Below, in pieces: positions 41,780 through 50,754 of a DNA stretch of 64,000 bases. Every line of letters starts with the position of its first letter. The stretch's first letter is position 1. The translations under genes and the position numbers were made by a program. Below the pieces are notes generated by a model, which was not told where the DNA came from, ran no database searches, and saw only the letters and a list, made by a program, of their open reading frames with translations. This stretch comes from Dyadobacter beijingensis DSM 21582 (lineage in GTDB: Bacteria; Bacteroidota; Bacteroidia; Cytophagales; Spirosomataceae), in contig NZ_KB907786.1 of NCBI RefSeq assembly GCF_000382205.1, positions 186,001 through 250,000 on the forward strand, given 5' to 3'.

Positions 41780-42688
41780 TCACACAGCCCTCGCGCGCTG
41801 GCTGCCGGGTGTTAGTCCCGTCTGTTTTTTGAAGAATATATTGAAATAGGCCGGGTACTCGAAGCCGAGGCTGTAAGCGATTTCGGAAATGTTCCAGTTG
41901 GTATGATTGAGGAGTGCCTGCGCTTCTTTGGTAATGCGGGCCGAAATGTGCTCGGTAGTCGTTTTACCCGTGACTTCCTTCACCGAACGGTTCAAATGGT
42001 TGGCATGTACCGAAAGGCTTTGGGCGTAATCATTGGCCGTTTTGAGCCGCAATGCATTCTCCGGTGTGTCGATCGGAAACTGGCGTTCAAGTAGTTCCAT
42101 GAATAATGTCGTGATCCGCGACGAGGCATTGATCTGTCGCTCGAACGTCTCCGCAGGCTGCATTTTCATCGCTTCGTGGATGATCAGATGCAGGTAATTA
42201 CGCAGCATTCCATACTTATGCGGGTAGTCGGATTCGATTTCGGTCATCATTTTCCGGAATATCACCGAGAGTTCTTTCTGCTGTTGTTCATTGACAAAAA
42301 ACACGGGATTAGCCCCGATTTTGAACAATGGCGAATCCTGCAAGAAGTCCTTACGCTCAGCCGGATGCACGAATGTTTCGGTAAATAGGGTAAACCAGCC
42401 CAGCTGCGTTTCCGAAATCGCCTCCCATGAATAGGGTACCATCGGATTCGAGAAAAGCAACGCCGGACGGTCTATTTCGATCCATTTATCGGCATAATGC
42501 AGCCTTCCCGTGCCGATGATGAAGGATACTTTGTAAAAATCGCGGCGGCTGTACGGCGTCTTTTTGTAGCACGAGTTTCTTTCAAAAACATTGAAATGCC
42601 CGATGCCGGCGTTGTTCAGCGGGAGGTGCGCAGGATTGGCGTGCGGTACGCGACGGTAAAATTCCTGGATTGATTCAGTCTGGCTCAT
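41780..42688 (-). CDS. AraC family transcriptional regulator
   Basis: 302 residues. Residues 20-150 form the cupin sensing domain (YSRRDFYKVSFIIGTGRLHYADK), and the last 100 residues are the AraC DNA-binding domain: LSVHANHLNRSVKEVTGKTT and WNISEIAYSLGFEYPAYFNIFFKKQTGLTP. It is divergent from the AhpD-like gene (193 bp gap) and upstream of the aldo/keto reductase, so either may be a target. No effector can be read. Confidence 0.92.
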   Translation of the reverse strand: MSQTESIQEFYRRVPHANPAHLPLNNAGIGHFNVFERNSCYKKTPYSRRDFYKVSFIIGTGRLHYADKWIEIDRPALLFSNPMVPYSWEAISETQLGWFTLFTETFVHPAERKDFLQDSPLFKIGANPVFFVNEQQQKELSVIFRKMMTEIESDYPHKYGMLRNYLHLIIHEAMKMQPAETFERQINASSRITTLFMELLERQFPIDTPENALRLKTANDYAQSLSVHANHLNRSVKEVTGKTTTEHISARITKEAQALLNHTNWNISEIAYSLGFEYPAYFNIFFKKQTGLTPGSQRARAV

Positions 42689-42881
42689 AGCGCAATATTA
42701 TAAAATTCAAATAGGAGATATATCCTGGAAAGTTTCCATCGGCCTGCATTTAATAGCTTTTTAATTTCGAAGTAAACCCTTTTGAGGAAAGATTGGACTA
42801 TTGGGAAGATGGGGAAATGGATTACCATGCTGGGCCGCCGGAGCTTTAATTTTGAATCATCCACTCAATCAATCATTAGCT

Positions 42882-43337
42882 ATGTCCACCCGTAAAAAAA
42901 CCAGTGAATTGACCCCGAAGGCCATTGCGGCTGTGAGGGAGCTTGAAAAGTATGTCGCTTCCACCGGACTCGACAAGGTGCATTACAAACTGATCAAAAT
43001 CCGGGCGTCGCAGCTGAATGGCTGCGGTTTCTGCCTCGATATGCACGCCCGTCAGGCCAAAGACCTCGGCGTGAGCGAGCAGCGCATTTATATGCTAAGC
43101 GCCTGGCGTGAGGCTGGTATCTACTCCGAGGAAGAAAAGGCCATACTTGCATCGACCGAGGAAGTGACGCTCATTGCGAATGGCGGAGTGAGCGATATAG
43201 TTTACAACCGCGCCGTGGAGCTGTTAGGCGAGGAGTATACCAAAGCGGTGGTGATGGGCGTGGTGGCCATCAGCGCCTGGAACCGCATCATGATCACCGA
43301 TCAAATCATCGTTAATGCAGAGCCCAGCTATGTTTAA
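42882..43337 (+). CDS. Carboxymuconolactone decarboxylase/AhpD-like protein
   Basis: 151 residues from the ATG at 42882 (MSTRKKTSELTPKA); the frame runs further upstream into non-family text. The peroxidase-type motif NGCGFCLDMHARQAK has the redox pair C-G-F-C and the following His expected of AhpD-like alkylhydroperoxidases. It probably reduces peroxides with a thiol partner. The next gene starts 16 bp after its stop, so the two form a unit. Confidence 0.9.
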   Translation: MSTRKKTSELTPKAIAAVRELEKYVASTGLDKVHYKLIKIRASQLNGCGFCLDMHARQAKDLGVSEQRIYMLSAWREAGIYSEEEKAILASTEEVTLIANGGVSDIVYNRAVELLGEEYTKAVVMGVVAISAWNRIMITDQIIVNAEPSYV

Positions 43338-43353
43338 CAGTCGTCCTATCCGC

Positions 43354-44154
43354 ATGAGCACGCAGTCGGAGAAGGCTGATTTGCTCAAAAAACTGCATCA
43401 TAGCGGTAAAATGCTCGTCTTGCCCAATATCTGGGACGCTGCCGGCGCATTGCTGCTCGAAAAGCTCGGTTACCCCGCCGTGGCGACGGCCAGTGCGGCC
43501 ATTGCACGGGCACACGGGTACGAGGATGGCGAACGCATTCCGTTCGATTTCCTGCTCGCGATCGTGTCGCAGATCGTGAAATCGGTGGATCTGCCCGTGA
43601 CGGTGGATATTGAAACCGGTTATGCGGGCGATCACGAAACGCTGAAATCCAATATCAAAAAGCTGATCGCCGCGGGCGTGGCGGGCATTAATATAGAAGA
43701 TACCGACGTGCGCAGTCGTGAGCTCGTGCCGGTGAATGAGCAGGCGGAAAAGCTGAAACTCATCGGGCGGGTAGCCGAACGTGCCAATACGAGGCTTTTT
43801 ATCAATGCGAGGACGGATATTTTCCTCGTCAAAACAGACCTGAGCGAGGAGCAAAAGCTCGCACACGCGATCGAGCGGGGGCGTGCGTATGTGGAGGCGG
43901 GTGCGGACGGCGTGTATCCGATCTTTGCCACCGACGAATCGACGATCAAGACCTTGGTAGGTGCATTGAAAGTACCCGTGAACGTGCTGGCGCGCGTGGG
44001 CGCGCCCGATCTGGACGTGCTGCAGCGCCTCGGCGTGGCGCGGGTAAGCTTCGGCCCGAATGTGCACCGTACCACCCTGCTCGCCCTGGAATCGATGCTG
44101 GGCAGCGTGAAAGAGGGGCTGAGTCATCGCCCCGTCACCGGCCCGCTTGCCTGA
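43354..44154 (+). CDS. Isocitrate lyase/PEP mutase superfamily protein
   Basis: 266 residues in a TIM-barrel of the ICL/PEP-mutase type. MLVLPNIWDAAGALLLEKLG opens the barrel, and PVTVDIETGYAGDHE holds the metal-binding acidic residues. INIEDTD follows, then NARTDIFL and RVSFGPNVHR. The PEP-mutase-specific and isocitrate-lyase-specific (KKCGH) loops are not present, so I call only the superfamily. Members cleave or form C-C or P-C bonds of 2-oxo acids. The ATG at 43354 is preferred to two ATGs upstream that overlap the preceding gene. It is separated from the phosphonate genes by a strong terminator, so the phosphonate connection is only suggestive. Confidence 0.82.
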   Translation: MSTQSEKADLLKKLHHSGKMLVLPNIWDAAGALLLEKLGYPAVATASAAIARAHGYEDGERIPFDFLLAIVSQIVKSVDLPVTVDIETGYAGDHETLKSNIKKLIAAGVAGINIEDTDVRSRELVPVNEQAEKLKLIGRVAERANTRLFINARTDIFLVKTDLSEEQKLAHAIERGRAYVEAGADGVYPIFATDESTIKTLVGALKVPVNVLARVGAPDLDVLQRLGVARVSFGPNVHRTTLLALESMLGSVKEGLSHRPVTGPLA

Positions 44155-44184
44155 CCGCAGAATTAATTTACGTTTACCTCTACG

Positions 44185-44211
44185 ATCTCCCGGTGGCCGC
44201 AACCGGGAGAT
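44185..44211 (+). terminator. Intrinsic terminator after the ICL/PEPM gene
   Basis: ATCTCCCGGT and ACCGGGAGAT pair over 10 bp around a 7-nt loop, followed by TTTCTATTT. It separates the AhpD-ICL/PEPM unit from the phosphonate regulator. Confidence 0.85.
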
Positions 44212-44287
44212 TTTCTATTTTTAGAGCAAAATTAGGAGTTACTTTGTAAATATATTAAAGCCCGGAACCGGTTACTACGCTCGTCAT

Positions 44288-44866
44288 ATGCAGGAGGACA
44301 TTCTTTTTCAGATCAGCAATAAATTAAAGGAAGTAAGAAAAAGTAAGGGTGTAACTCTTCAGGAGATAGCCGACGAGGCCGGGGTGACGAAGAGCCTCGT
44401 GTCGCAGATCGAGAACAGCCGCACGATCCCTTCGCTGCCGGTGATGCTGGGGCTGATCAAGGCGCTGGACATCGACCTGAATGTGTTTTTCAAAGACATT
44501 ATCTCTACTGCTCCCGGCGAAAACGTGCTGATCCGCCGTAAGGAGGAATATCAGCCTTTCACCAAGGAAAATGCCAAGGGTTACTTCTACCAGCGGATTT
44601 TTAGCAAGCAATTCAAGGATAACCACATCGATGTGGTGCTGCTGCGGCTCGAAAAGGATGCGAAGCGGCCTATGGTACGGACTAATGCGTTCGAATTCAA
44701 GTATGTGCTTTCGGGTGCGGTGGAATACACGGTGGGCAAGAATAAATATGTGCTGAACCAGGGCGATTCGATGTTTTTCGATGCCAATGAGCTCCATAAC
44801 CTCAGATGCCAGGACTGCGATGAGGCGGTACTGCTTGTGATTTACTTCTTCAACGAGGCGCAATGA
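44288..44866 (+). CDS. XRE-cupin transcriptional regulator of the phosphonate cluster
   Basis: 192 residues. Residues 8-65 are an XRE helix-turn-helix (KLKEVRKSKGVTLQEIADEA, VTKSLVSQIENSRT), and residues 120-190 a cupin barrel (AVEYTVGKNKYVLNQGDSMF and ANELHNLRCQDC). This layout is used by small-molecule-responsive regulators such as PuuR and SutR. It is the first gene of the plus-strand block and is followed by a 306-bp gap with repeated sites and then the catabolic genes, which it most likely controls. Confidence 0.9.
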   Translation: MQEDILFQISNKLKEVRKSKGVTLQEIADEAGVTKSLVSQIENSRTIPSLPVMLGLIKALDIDLNVFFKDIISTAPGENVLIRRKEEYQPFTKENAKGYFYQRIFSKQFKDNHIDVVLLRLEKDAKRPMVRTNAFEFKYVLSGAVEYTVGKNKYVLNQGDSMFFDANELHNLRCQDCDEAVLLVIYFFNEAQ

Positions 44867-44889
44867 GGCGGCCTGGGAATTCTCCCTTG

Positions 44890-44990
44890 TTAAATATTAA
44901 TTAACATTTACTTAACCTCCGTGGTCGGATAGTTCGCTACTTTTGCAGCGATCGAGGGTTTATTGTGATTAATTTTAAATATTAGTTAAC
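44890..44990. promoter_or_regulatory. Phosphonate-operon promoter with a pair of 16-bp repeats
   Basis: TTAAATATTAATTAAC (44890-44905) and TTAAATATTAGTTAAC (44975-44990) differ by one base and flank TACTTTTG at 44938-44945, a good TAnnTTTG -7 element. The 85-bp spacing suggests two operators around the promoter. Further TTACTTAAC words occur at 44909 and 45078. The remaining gap 44867-45172 shows no gene. Confidence 0.55.
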
Positions 44991-45172
44991 TTTTATTTGC
45001 ATATAAACCGATCTGGCAATATTTTTAGGCGGTTGATCATTCGGGAGGTTCTTGACGTCAAAAGTGACGGTTTAGTTTTACTTAACATTTCGGGCCTTTT
45101 CCTGCATAGCGCGGAAGTCCGCCGGCGATGATCGACGAGTTTAGTATTCGTTCACCAATTACACCAATCGGA

Positions 45173-45877
45173 ATGTCGATAGAACTGGTAGTTTTCGATA
45201 TGGCAGGCACGACTGTCAGGGATAAAAATTTTGTCGGGATCGCGTTTCAGCAGGCGATGCGTTCGCAGGGTTACGAGATCGCGATCGAAGACGTGAACCC
45301 GCTGATGGGTTACGAAAAGCCGCTGGCGATTAAAATGATGCTTGAAGCGCGGGAAGCGGATAAGTCGAAAATCACGGAAGCGCTGGTGGAGACGATTCAC
45401 AGGCATTTTGTGGCCGGAATGATCGATTTTTATAGTACGACGACGGAAATAGCCCCGCTACCGCATGTGGAAGAGACGTTTGTGGCGTTGCGCAACGAAG
45501 GGATCAAAATTGCATTGAATACCGGCTTCTCGCGCGACATCGCGGATGTGATCGTGGGCCGCCTCGGTTGGGAAAGCCGGATCGATTGCCTCGTGGCCAG
45601 CGACGAAGTGCCGTTCGGCCGGCCATACCCCGACATGATCCGTAAAATCATGGGTATCCTCGGCGTAGAATCCGCCGACCGAGTGGCGAAGGTGGGCGAC
45701 ACCGAGGTGGATATCAACGAAGGTATCAATGCGGGCTGCCGCTATGCCATCGGCATCACCACCGGCGCATTCACACGCGAAGAGCTGCTGCCGTACAAGC
45801 CCACACACATTATCGACGACATTGCCGGGATCGTCGGCATTGTATCGCCAAGCCACGCACTGGAAGCGAAGGCGTAA
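45173..45877 (+). CDS. PhnX-like HAD hydrolase (phosphonatase-like)
   Basis: 234 residues from the ATG at 45173; an earlier in-frame ATG at 45128 adds 15 residues without family likeness. It is a HAD phosphohydrolase with VVFDMAGTTVRDKNF (nucleophile Asp; PhnX has FDWAGTTVD here) and a DEVPFGRPYPDMI loop like the DDVPAGRPYP of PhnX. The final acidic motif is KVGDTEVDINEG. The cap contains PLMGYEKPLAIK; its Lys aligns with the Schiff-base Lys of PhnX (MGLLK), which suggests it can still cleave phosphonoacetaldehyde to acetaldehyde and phosphate. The reaction is inferred. Confidence 0.85.
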   Translation: MSIELVVFDMAGTTVRDKNFVGIAFQQAMRSQGYEIAIEDVNPLMGYEKPLAIKMMLEAREADKSKITEALVETIHRHFVAGMIDFYSTTTEIAPLPHVEETFVALRNEGIKIALNTGFSRDIADVIVGRLGWESRIDCLVASDEVPFGRPYPDMIRKIMGILGVESADRVAKVGDTEVDINEGINAGCRYAIGITTGAFTREELLPYKPTHIIDDIAGIVGIVSPSHALEAKA

Positions 45878-45906
45878 TCCATTTACTTTTTTTTGACTGA
45901 ACAAGC

Positions 45907-47034
45907 ATGAGCAAATCTGCGATAGTAATAGGGGCGGGGATTGTGGGCCTGGCAACGGCCAGGGCATTGGCAACGCGCGGCTACCGGGTAACGGTGATCG
46001 AACGATCATCGAAGGCCGTGGGTGCTTCGATACGGAATTTTGGCATGGTATGGCCCATCGGCCAGCCGGAAGGCACATTATATGAAAGGGCATTGCAGGC
46101 CAAAAGCATCTGGAAAGAGGTGCTGGCGGGTGCCAGATGCTGGTCGCAGGAGGCGGGCAGCCTGCATATGGCTTACCAGCAAGACGAGCTGGAAGTAATT
46201 CAGCAGTTTGTGGAAGTGAGCCCTTACCGGCCGGTGAGCTTTCTCGGCCCGGCCGAAACGCTGGCGAAGTCGCCCGCAGTGAACCCCGACGGCCTGCTCG
46301 GCTCGCTGTATTCGGCAGACGAAATGATCGTAGACCCGCGCGAGGCCATCGCGGCCATTCCGGGGTATCTGAGTGCGGCATTGGGAGTAACGTTCATTTG
46401 GGATACGGCCATTTCGAAAGTAACGTATCCGACGGTGCATTCGGGCAGTAAAAGCTGGTCGGCGGATGAGATTTTCGTGTGCAGCGGCCAGGATTTCGAA
46501 ACGCTTTACCCCGAACATTTTTCTGCGGCGCCATTAACCAAATGCAAATTGCAGATGATGCGCCTCGAAGCGCAGCCCGGCAACTGGCGCATCGGCCCGG
46601 CATTGTGCGGCGGGCTGTCGTTTATCCACTACCACGGTTTCAAGGCGGCAGCGTCGCTGCCCGGCCTGAAAGCGCGGTACGAAAGCGAATATGCCGAATA
46701 CCTGAAATGGGGCATTCACGTAATGGCCTCGCAGAATGGGCTGGGTGAGATCACGGTAGGTGATTCGCACGAGTATGCGCTTACGTTCGATCCGTTCGAC
46801 CGGGAATTTATCAACACGATGATCCTCGATTACCTGGGCACATTCGCGCAGTTTAAATCGCCGAAAGTGTACCAGAGCTGGCACGGGATCTACCCGAAAA
46901 TGACCAACGGGGCGACGGAGCTTGTGATGCGGCCCGAAAGCGGCGTGACGATCATCAACGGCCTCGGCGGCAATGGCATGACGCTGTCGTTCGGCCTTTG
47001 CGATCAGGTGATCGGCGGGACTTACCAGCCGTAA
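45907..47034 (+). CDS. FAD-dependent oxidoreductase of the phosphonate type (TIGR03364-like, PbfD-like)
   Basis: 375 residues. The FAD fold has IVIGAGIVGLATARALATRG at the start, followed by ERSSKAVGASIRNFGMVWP, and the C-terminus ends INGLGGNGMTLSFGLC. It resembles the DadA-like oxidases that are repeatedly found next to PhnX-like hydrolases. Such enzymes are proposed to oxidise 2-aminoethylphosphonate or its N-methyl form to phosphonoacetaldehyde. It lies 29 bp after the HAD gene, in the same operon. I am sure of the fold and context, less so of the exact amine. Confidence 0.85.
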   Translation: MSKSAIVIGAGIVGLATARALATRGYRVTVIERSSKAVGASIRNFGMVWPIGQPEGTLYERALQAKSIWKEVLAGARCWSQEAGSLHMAYQQDELEVIQQFVEVSPYRPVSFLGPAETLAKSPAVNPDGLLGSLYSADEMIVDPREAIAAIPGYLSAALGVTFIWDTAISKVTYPTVHSGSKSWSADEIFVCSGQDFETLYPEHFSAAPLTKCKLQMMRLEAQPGNWRIGPALCGGLSFIHYHGFKAAASLPGLKARYESEYAEYLKWGIHVMASQNGLGEITVGDSHEYALTFDPFDREFINTMILDYLGTFAQFKSPKVYQSWHGIYPKMTNGATELVMRPESGVTIINGLGGNGMTLSFGLCDQVIGGTYQP

Positions 47035-47072
47035 ATGATTCTGAATCTGACAATTCCTAAACCTTGACTGAT

Positions 47073-48017
47073 ATGTTTGCGAAAGTTTCCTGCGTACTGG
47101 CGGCTGCATTTATGCTGTCGGCATTTGTTCCCCAACCGGACGACAAGCCGAAGGGTATCGAACATGTGATCGTGATCGGTGTCGACGGGCTGAGCCCGGA
47201 TGGTATCAAAAAGGCGGAAACGCCGAATATCGATAAAATGGTGGCCAATGGCGCCGTAAAATGGAACGTGCGCACGGTACTCACCTCGGCCAGCAGCCAG
47301 AACTGGGCCTCGATGATCATGGGGGCGGGCCCGGAGCAGCACGGCATTATCGATAACGACTGGGAGCTGAACAAGCACACGCTCCCGCCTATTGCGCAGG
47401 AGGCCGACGGTCGCTTTCCGACCATTTTCAGTATTTTACACAAGGCCCGGCCCCAGGCGGAAATCGGTACGGTGTACCATTGGGGCGGTTTTGGGAGGCT
47501 ATTCCAAAAGAATGCCGTGAATTACGACAAACATTTCTCGACGGAAGATTCTACGGCCACTGATTTTATCCAATACATCAAAAAGAAAAAACCGGTACTC
47601 GGCTTTGTGCATTTCGATCATGTCGACCACGCCGGTCACCATGACGGCCACGGGACGAAAGTATATTACGAGTCGGTCACCAAAGCGGATTCGCTTATCG
47701 GTAAAATCCTGGCGGCCGTTAATGACGCCGGTATAGCCGAAAAAACGCTGGTGATCCTCTGGGCGGATCATGGCGGGATCGGCAAAGGCCACGGTGGTGC
47801 CACACCCCAGGAGGCCGAGATCGCGGGTGTATTTTACGGAGCGGGGGTGAAGAAGGGTTATGCGATACAGCAGCAGGTTTACACCTACGACCTCGCCGCT
47901 ACCATTGCATTTGCGCTGGGCGTGGAGCAGCCTTACGCGTGGACCGGCCGGCCGGTGAAGCCCGTTTTCAAAGGATTGGACGAGCCCAGGAACCTCTGGC
48001 TTGGCGAAAAGCCGTAA
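47073..48017 (+). CDS. Periplasmic alkaline-phosphatase-superfamily (nucleotide pyrophosphatase-like) enzyme
   Basis: 314 residues from the ATG at 47073, which opens a signal peptide (VSCVLAAAFMLSAFVP). It is an alkaline phosphatase-superfamily phosphodiesterase or phosphonate hydrolase. Metal ligands appear in VIGVDGLSPDG, FDHVDHAGHHDGHG, WADHGGIGKGHGG; the nucleophile region is LTSASSQNWASMIMG. Its place between the FAD oxidase and the PLP enzyme suggests it releases aminophosphonates from esters in the periplasm, or phosphate from phosphonates (inference). Phosphonoacetate hydrolase belongs to the same superfamily and is an alternative. Confidence 0.8.
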   Translation: MFAKVSCVLAAAFMLSAFVPQPDDKPKGIEHVIVIGVDGLSPDGIKKAETPNIDKMVANGAVKWNVRTVLTSASSQNWASMIMGAGPEQHGIIDNDWELNKHTLPPIAQEADGRFPTIFSILHKARPQAEIGTVYHWGGFGRLFQKNAVNYDKHFSTEDSTATDFIQYIKKKKPVLGFVHFDHVDHAGHHDGHGTKVYYESVTKADSLIGKILAAVNDAGIAEKTLVILWADHGGIGKGHGGATPQEAEIAGVFYGAGVKKGYAIQQQVYTYDLAATIAFALGVEQPYAWTGRPVKPVFKGLDEPRNLWLGEKP

Positions 48018-48051
48018 ATTGGTTCAAAGCACTTAACCCCGAACCCTGCAT

Positions 48052-49410
48052 ATGGCAGTTGTACACAACCGAACGGAAGGCGACATTAATCTATCATCCG
48101 CGCGCCAGGATTGGTATGCGGTGATCAGCGACCCGGAAACTGCGGGTTGGCTGCATGAAGATTCGGAACATTTTCTGCACCAGTCGCTGTCCACGCCCTG
48201 CCTGGACGTGCTGGCGTCGTGCGAGGGCATTTACCTGACCGACGTCCAGGGTAAGCGCTACATGGATTTTCATGGCAATAATGTGCATCAGCTCGGTTAC
48301 CGGCATCCTTATGTGATCGAAAAGCTGAAAGCGCAAATGGATATCCTGCCGTTTTCTCCCCGCAGGTATACCAATATTCCGGCCATCGAGCTGGCCAAAA
48401 AGCTGGGCGATCTTATGCCGGGCGACCTCAACCGCGTCCTTTTTGCGCCCGGCGGCACGTCGGCGATCAGTATGGCGCTCAAACTGGCGCGGATCGTGAC
48501 GGGCCGCCATAAGGTGGTGTCCTTATGGGATTCATTCCACGGCGCGTCGCTGGATGCCATTTCCGCGGGCGGCGAGCTCGATTTCCGGAAAGATATGGGC
48601 CCACTGATGCCCGGCGTGGAGCGCATTCCGCCGCCGATGACCTACCGCGGGCCATTCGCGGCGGCAGGCAACGGCGACTTGCCTTATGCGGATTACCTCG
48701 AATATGTGATTGAAAAAGAAGGGGACATCGGGGCGTTCGTGATCGAAACGATCCGCAACACCGACGTGCAAATCCCTTCGCAGGCATACTGGAAGCGCGT
48801 ACGTGAGATTTGTACCAAACATCAGGTATTGCTCATTCTCGACGAGATCCCCATCGCATTCGGCCGTACGGGTAAAATGTTCGCATTCGAGCATTACGGC
48901 TTCGAGCCCGATATCGTGTGCCTGGGCAAAGGATTAGGCGGCGGTGTGATGCCGATGGCGGCGATAGTGGCACGCGATAGTTACAATTTGGCTCAAAGCG
49001 TGTCTCTGGGCCATTTTACCCACGAAAAAAGTCCGCTCGGTAGCGTGGCTGCGCTGGCGATGCTGGAATTTATCGAGCAGAACGACATGATGGCCAAAGT
49101 GAATGCCGACGAAGCATTCATGCGCGAATCCCTGGAAAAGCTGAAAGCAAAGTATCCGCTCATCGGCGAGGTGCGCGGGATCGGCCTTTTGTGGGGCGTG
49201 GAATTGGTGAAGGACCGCGCGACGAAGGAAAAGGCCGTGCAGGAAGCGGAAACGGTGATGTACGAATGTCTCAAAAACGGGCTGAGTTTCAAAGTATCGC
49301 AGGGGAACGTGGTACAACTCTCCCCGCCGCTCATCATCACCCGGGAACAACTTACGGAAGCATTGCAGATTTTGGAAAAGGCCGTTGAAACGGCTTCGGT
49401 TTTGGTATAA
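48052..49410 (+). CDS. pbfA: Class-III PLP enzyme, probable (R)-1-hydroxy-2-aminoethylphosphonate ammonia-lyase
   Basis: 452 residues of aminotransferase class III fold. Motifs are MDFHGNNVHQLGYRHP near residue 68, FAPGGTSAISMALKLAR (PLP phosphate site), LDEIPIAFGRTGKMFAFE and CLGKGLGGGVMPMAA, where Lys binds PLP. The DEIPIAFG loop differs from the DEVQTGFG usual in transaminases. Its position in a phosphonate cluster with a PhnX-like hydrolase fits PbfA, a lyase that turns (R)-1-hydroxy-2-aminoethylphosphonate into phosphonoacetaldehyde and ammonia. A transaminase role cannot be excluded, so the symbol is tentative. Confidence 0.68.
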   Translation: MAVVHNRTEGDINLSSARQDWYAVISDPETAGWLHEDSEHFLHQSLSTPCLDVLASCEGIYLTDVQGKRYMDFHGNNVHQLGYRHPYVIEKLKAQMDILPFSPRRYTNIPAIELAKKLGDLMPGDLNRVLFAPGGTSAISMALKLARIVTGRHKVVSLWDSFHGASLDAISAGGELDFRKDMGPLMPGVERIPPPMTYRGPFAAAGNGDLPYADYLEYVIEKEGDIGAFVIETIRNTDVQIPSQAYWKRVREICTKHQVLLILDEIPIAFGRTGKMFAFEHYGFEPDIVCLGKGLGGGVMPMAAIVARDSYNLAQSVSLGHFTHEKSPLGSVAALAMLEFIEQNDMMAKVNADEAFMRESLEKLKAKYPLIGEVRGIGLLWGVELVKDRATKEKAVQEAETVMYECLKNGLSFKVSQGNVVQLSPPLIITREQLTEALQILEKAVETASVLV

Positions 49411-49421
49411 AAAACTCAACA

Positions 49422-50732
49422 ATGGAACATATGCGCCTGAAAGAAGCACTTACGCGATCGAATACTTTTTTTATCTGCTGGGCATTGATTGCTTCGTTCG
49501 GGGCTTATTTCTGTATGTATGCGTTCCGCAAGCCGTTCAATGCGGGGCTTTACCAGGGGCTGGAACTGGGCGAGGTGAGCTACAAGGCAGTCCTGATCAT
49601 TGCGCAGGTGGCCGGTTATACGCTTTCCAAGTTTGCGGGTATCAAAGTGATTTCGGAGCTGCGGCATAGCGCCCGGGTAAAGCTGGTAATCGGACTCATC
49701 CTCGTGGCGGAACTGGCATTGCTCTTTTTCGGTCTTGTGCCTTACCCCTACAATTTCGTGTTCCTGTTCATGAACGGCCTCCCGCTTGGGATGGTGTGGG
49801 GCGTGGTGTTCAGCTTTCTGGAAGGCCGGCGTTTTACCGAAATGCTTTCAATGGGTCTCAATATCAGCGTGGTGGTGGCGTCGGGCATTCTCAAAACCAT
49901 TTACATTGAAGTGCATGCCATATTTCCGGCGGTTTCCGAATTCTGGATGCCGTTTTTGATGGGACTGATTTTCCTGCCGCTTTTTCTGGTTTTCGTGTGG
50001 ATGCTTTCCGTAATCCCGCAGCCGACCGCCGAAGACATTGCCTTACGCACGGAGCGCGTGCCCATGACGAGCGCGGACAAGCGGCTGGTCATGCGGCAAT
50101 TCGGCCTCCCGATCGTTTGCCTGGTTGTTTTTTACGCCACGCTCGTCGTCGTGCGCGACTTCCGCGACAATTTCACCATCGAAATCTGGAACGAAATAGA
50201 CGCGCACTGGGGCAGCGGCGTGCTTACGACGACGGAAATGATCACGGGCATTGTGGTGCTGGTCATCATCGGTGCGCTCGCATTCGTGCGGGATAACCTG
50301 ACCGGTTTCCGGCTTGCGTACCTCATTCTGTTCGTCGGCATCACGCTCATCGGCGTCGGGACACTTTTGTTCGAGAAAGCGGTAATTAATGGTTTCTACT
50401 GGATGCTGCTGGTGGGGCTGGGCTTGTTTCTGGCTTACACCATTTTGCAAACGGTGGTTTTCGAGCGGATGATCGCACTGTATCGCATCAAGGCCAATGC
50501 GGGGTATTTTGTGTACATCTGCGAAAGTATCGGCTATATGGGCAGTGTGGGGCTGCTTCTGTACAAGGAATTTTTTATGAAAGACCTGAGCTGGTCGCGG
50601 GTGCTGATGCAGTTTTCGTACCTGCAATTTGTGCTCGGGCTGCTGCTGCTGGCTGCCAGCAATATCTATTTCGACAAATACCGCACCGGCCGCCCGGCCG
50701 AGAAAAGCGGTCCGCCGCTCGCTGCGGCCTGA
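49422..50732 (+). CDS. DUF5690 MFS-like transporter, probable (amino)phosphonate importer
   Basis: 436 residues, about 12 membrane helices. The start SFGAYFCMYAFRKPFNAG resembles the organophosphate:phosphate antiporter (GlpT/UhpT) opening, where the Arg-Lys pair lies near the phosphate site. It is the last gene of the phosphonate operon, 11 bp after the PLP enzyme, and ends before a strong terminator. DUF5690 has no assigned function that I know of; context suggests uptake of the aminophosphonate. Confidence 0.82.
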   Translation: MEHMRLKEALTRSNTFFICWALIASFGAYFCMYAFRKPFNAGLYQGLELGEVSYKAVLIIAQVAGYTLSKFAGIKVISELRHSARVKLVIGLILVAELALLFFGLVPYPYNFVFLFMNGLPLGMVWGVVFSFLEGRRFTEMLSMGLNISVVVASGILKTIYIEVHAIFPAVSEFWMPFLMGLIFLPLFLVFVWMLSVIPQPTAEDIALRTERVPMTSADKRLVMRQFGLPIVCLVVFYATLVVVRDFRDNFTIEIWNEIDAHWGSGVLTTTEMITGIVVLVIIGALAFVRDNLTGFRLAYLILFVGITLIGVGTLLFEKAVINGFYWMLLVGLGLFLAYTILQTVVFERMIALYRIKANAGYFVYICESIGYMGSVGLLLYKEFFMKDLSWSRVLMQFSYLQFVLGLLLLAASNIYFDKYRTGRPAEKSGPPLAAA

Positions 50733-50754
50733 TTTTCGCTTCGTAAGGACATAA

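Noticed and set aside
43354..44154. PEP mutase, i.e. phosphonate biosynthesis next to the catabolic cluster
   Set aside because: The mutase-specific loop is not visible and a strong terminator separates it; only the superfamily is supported.
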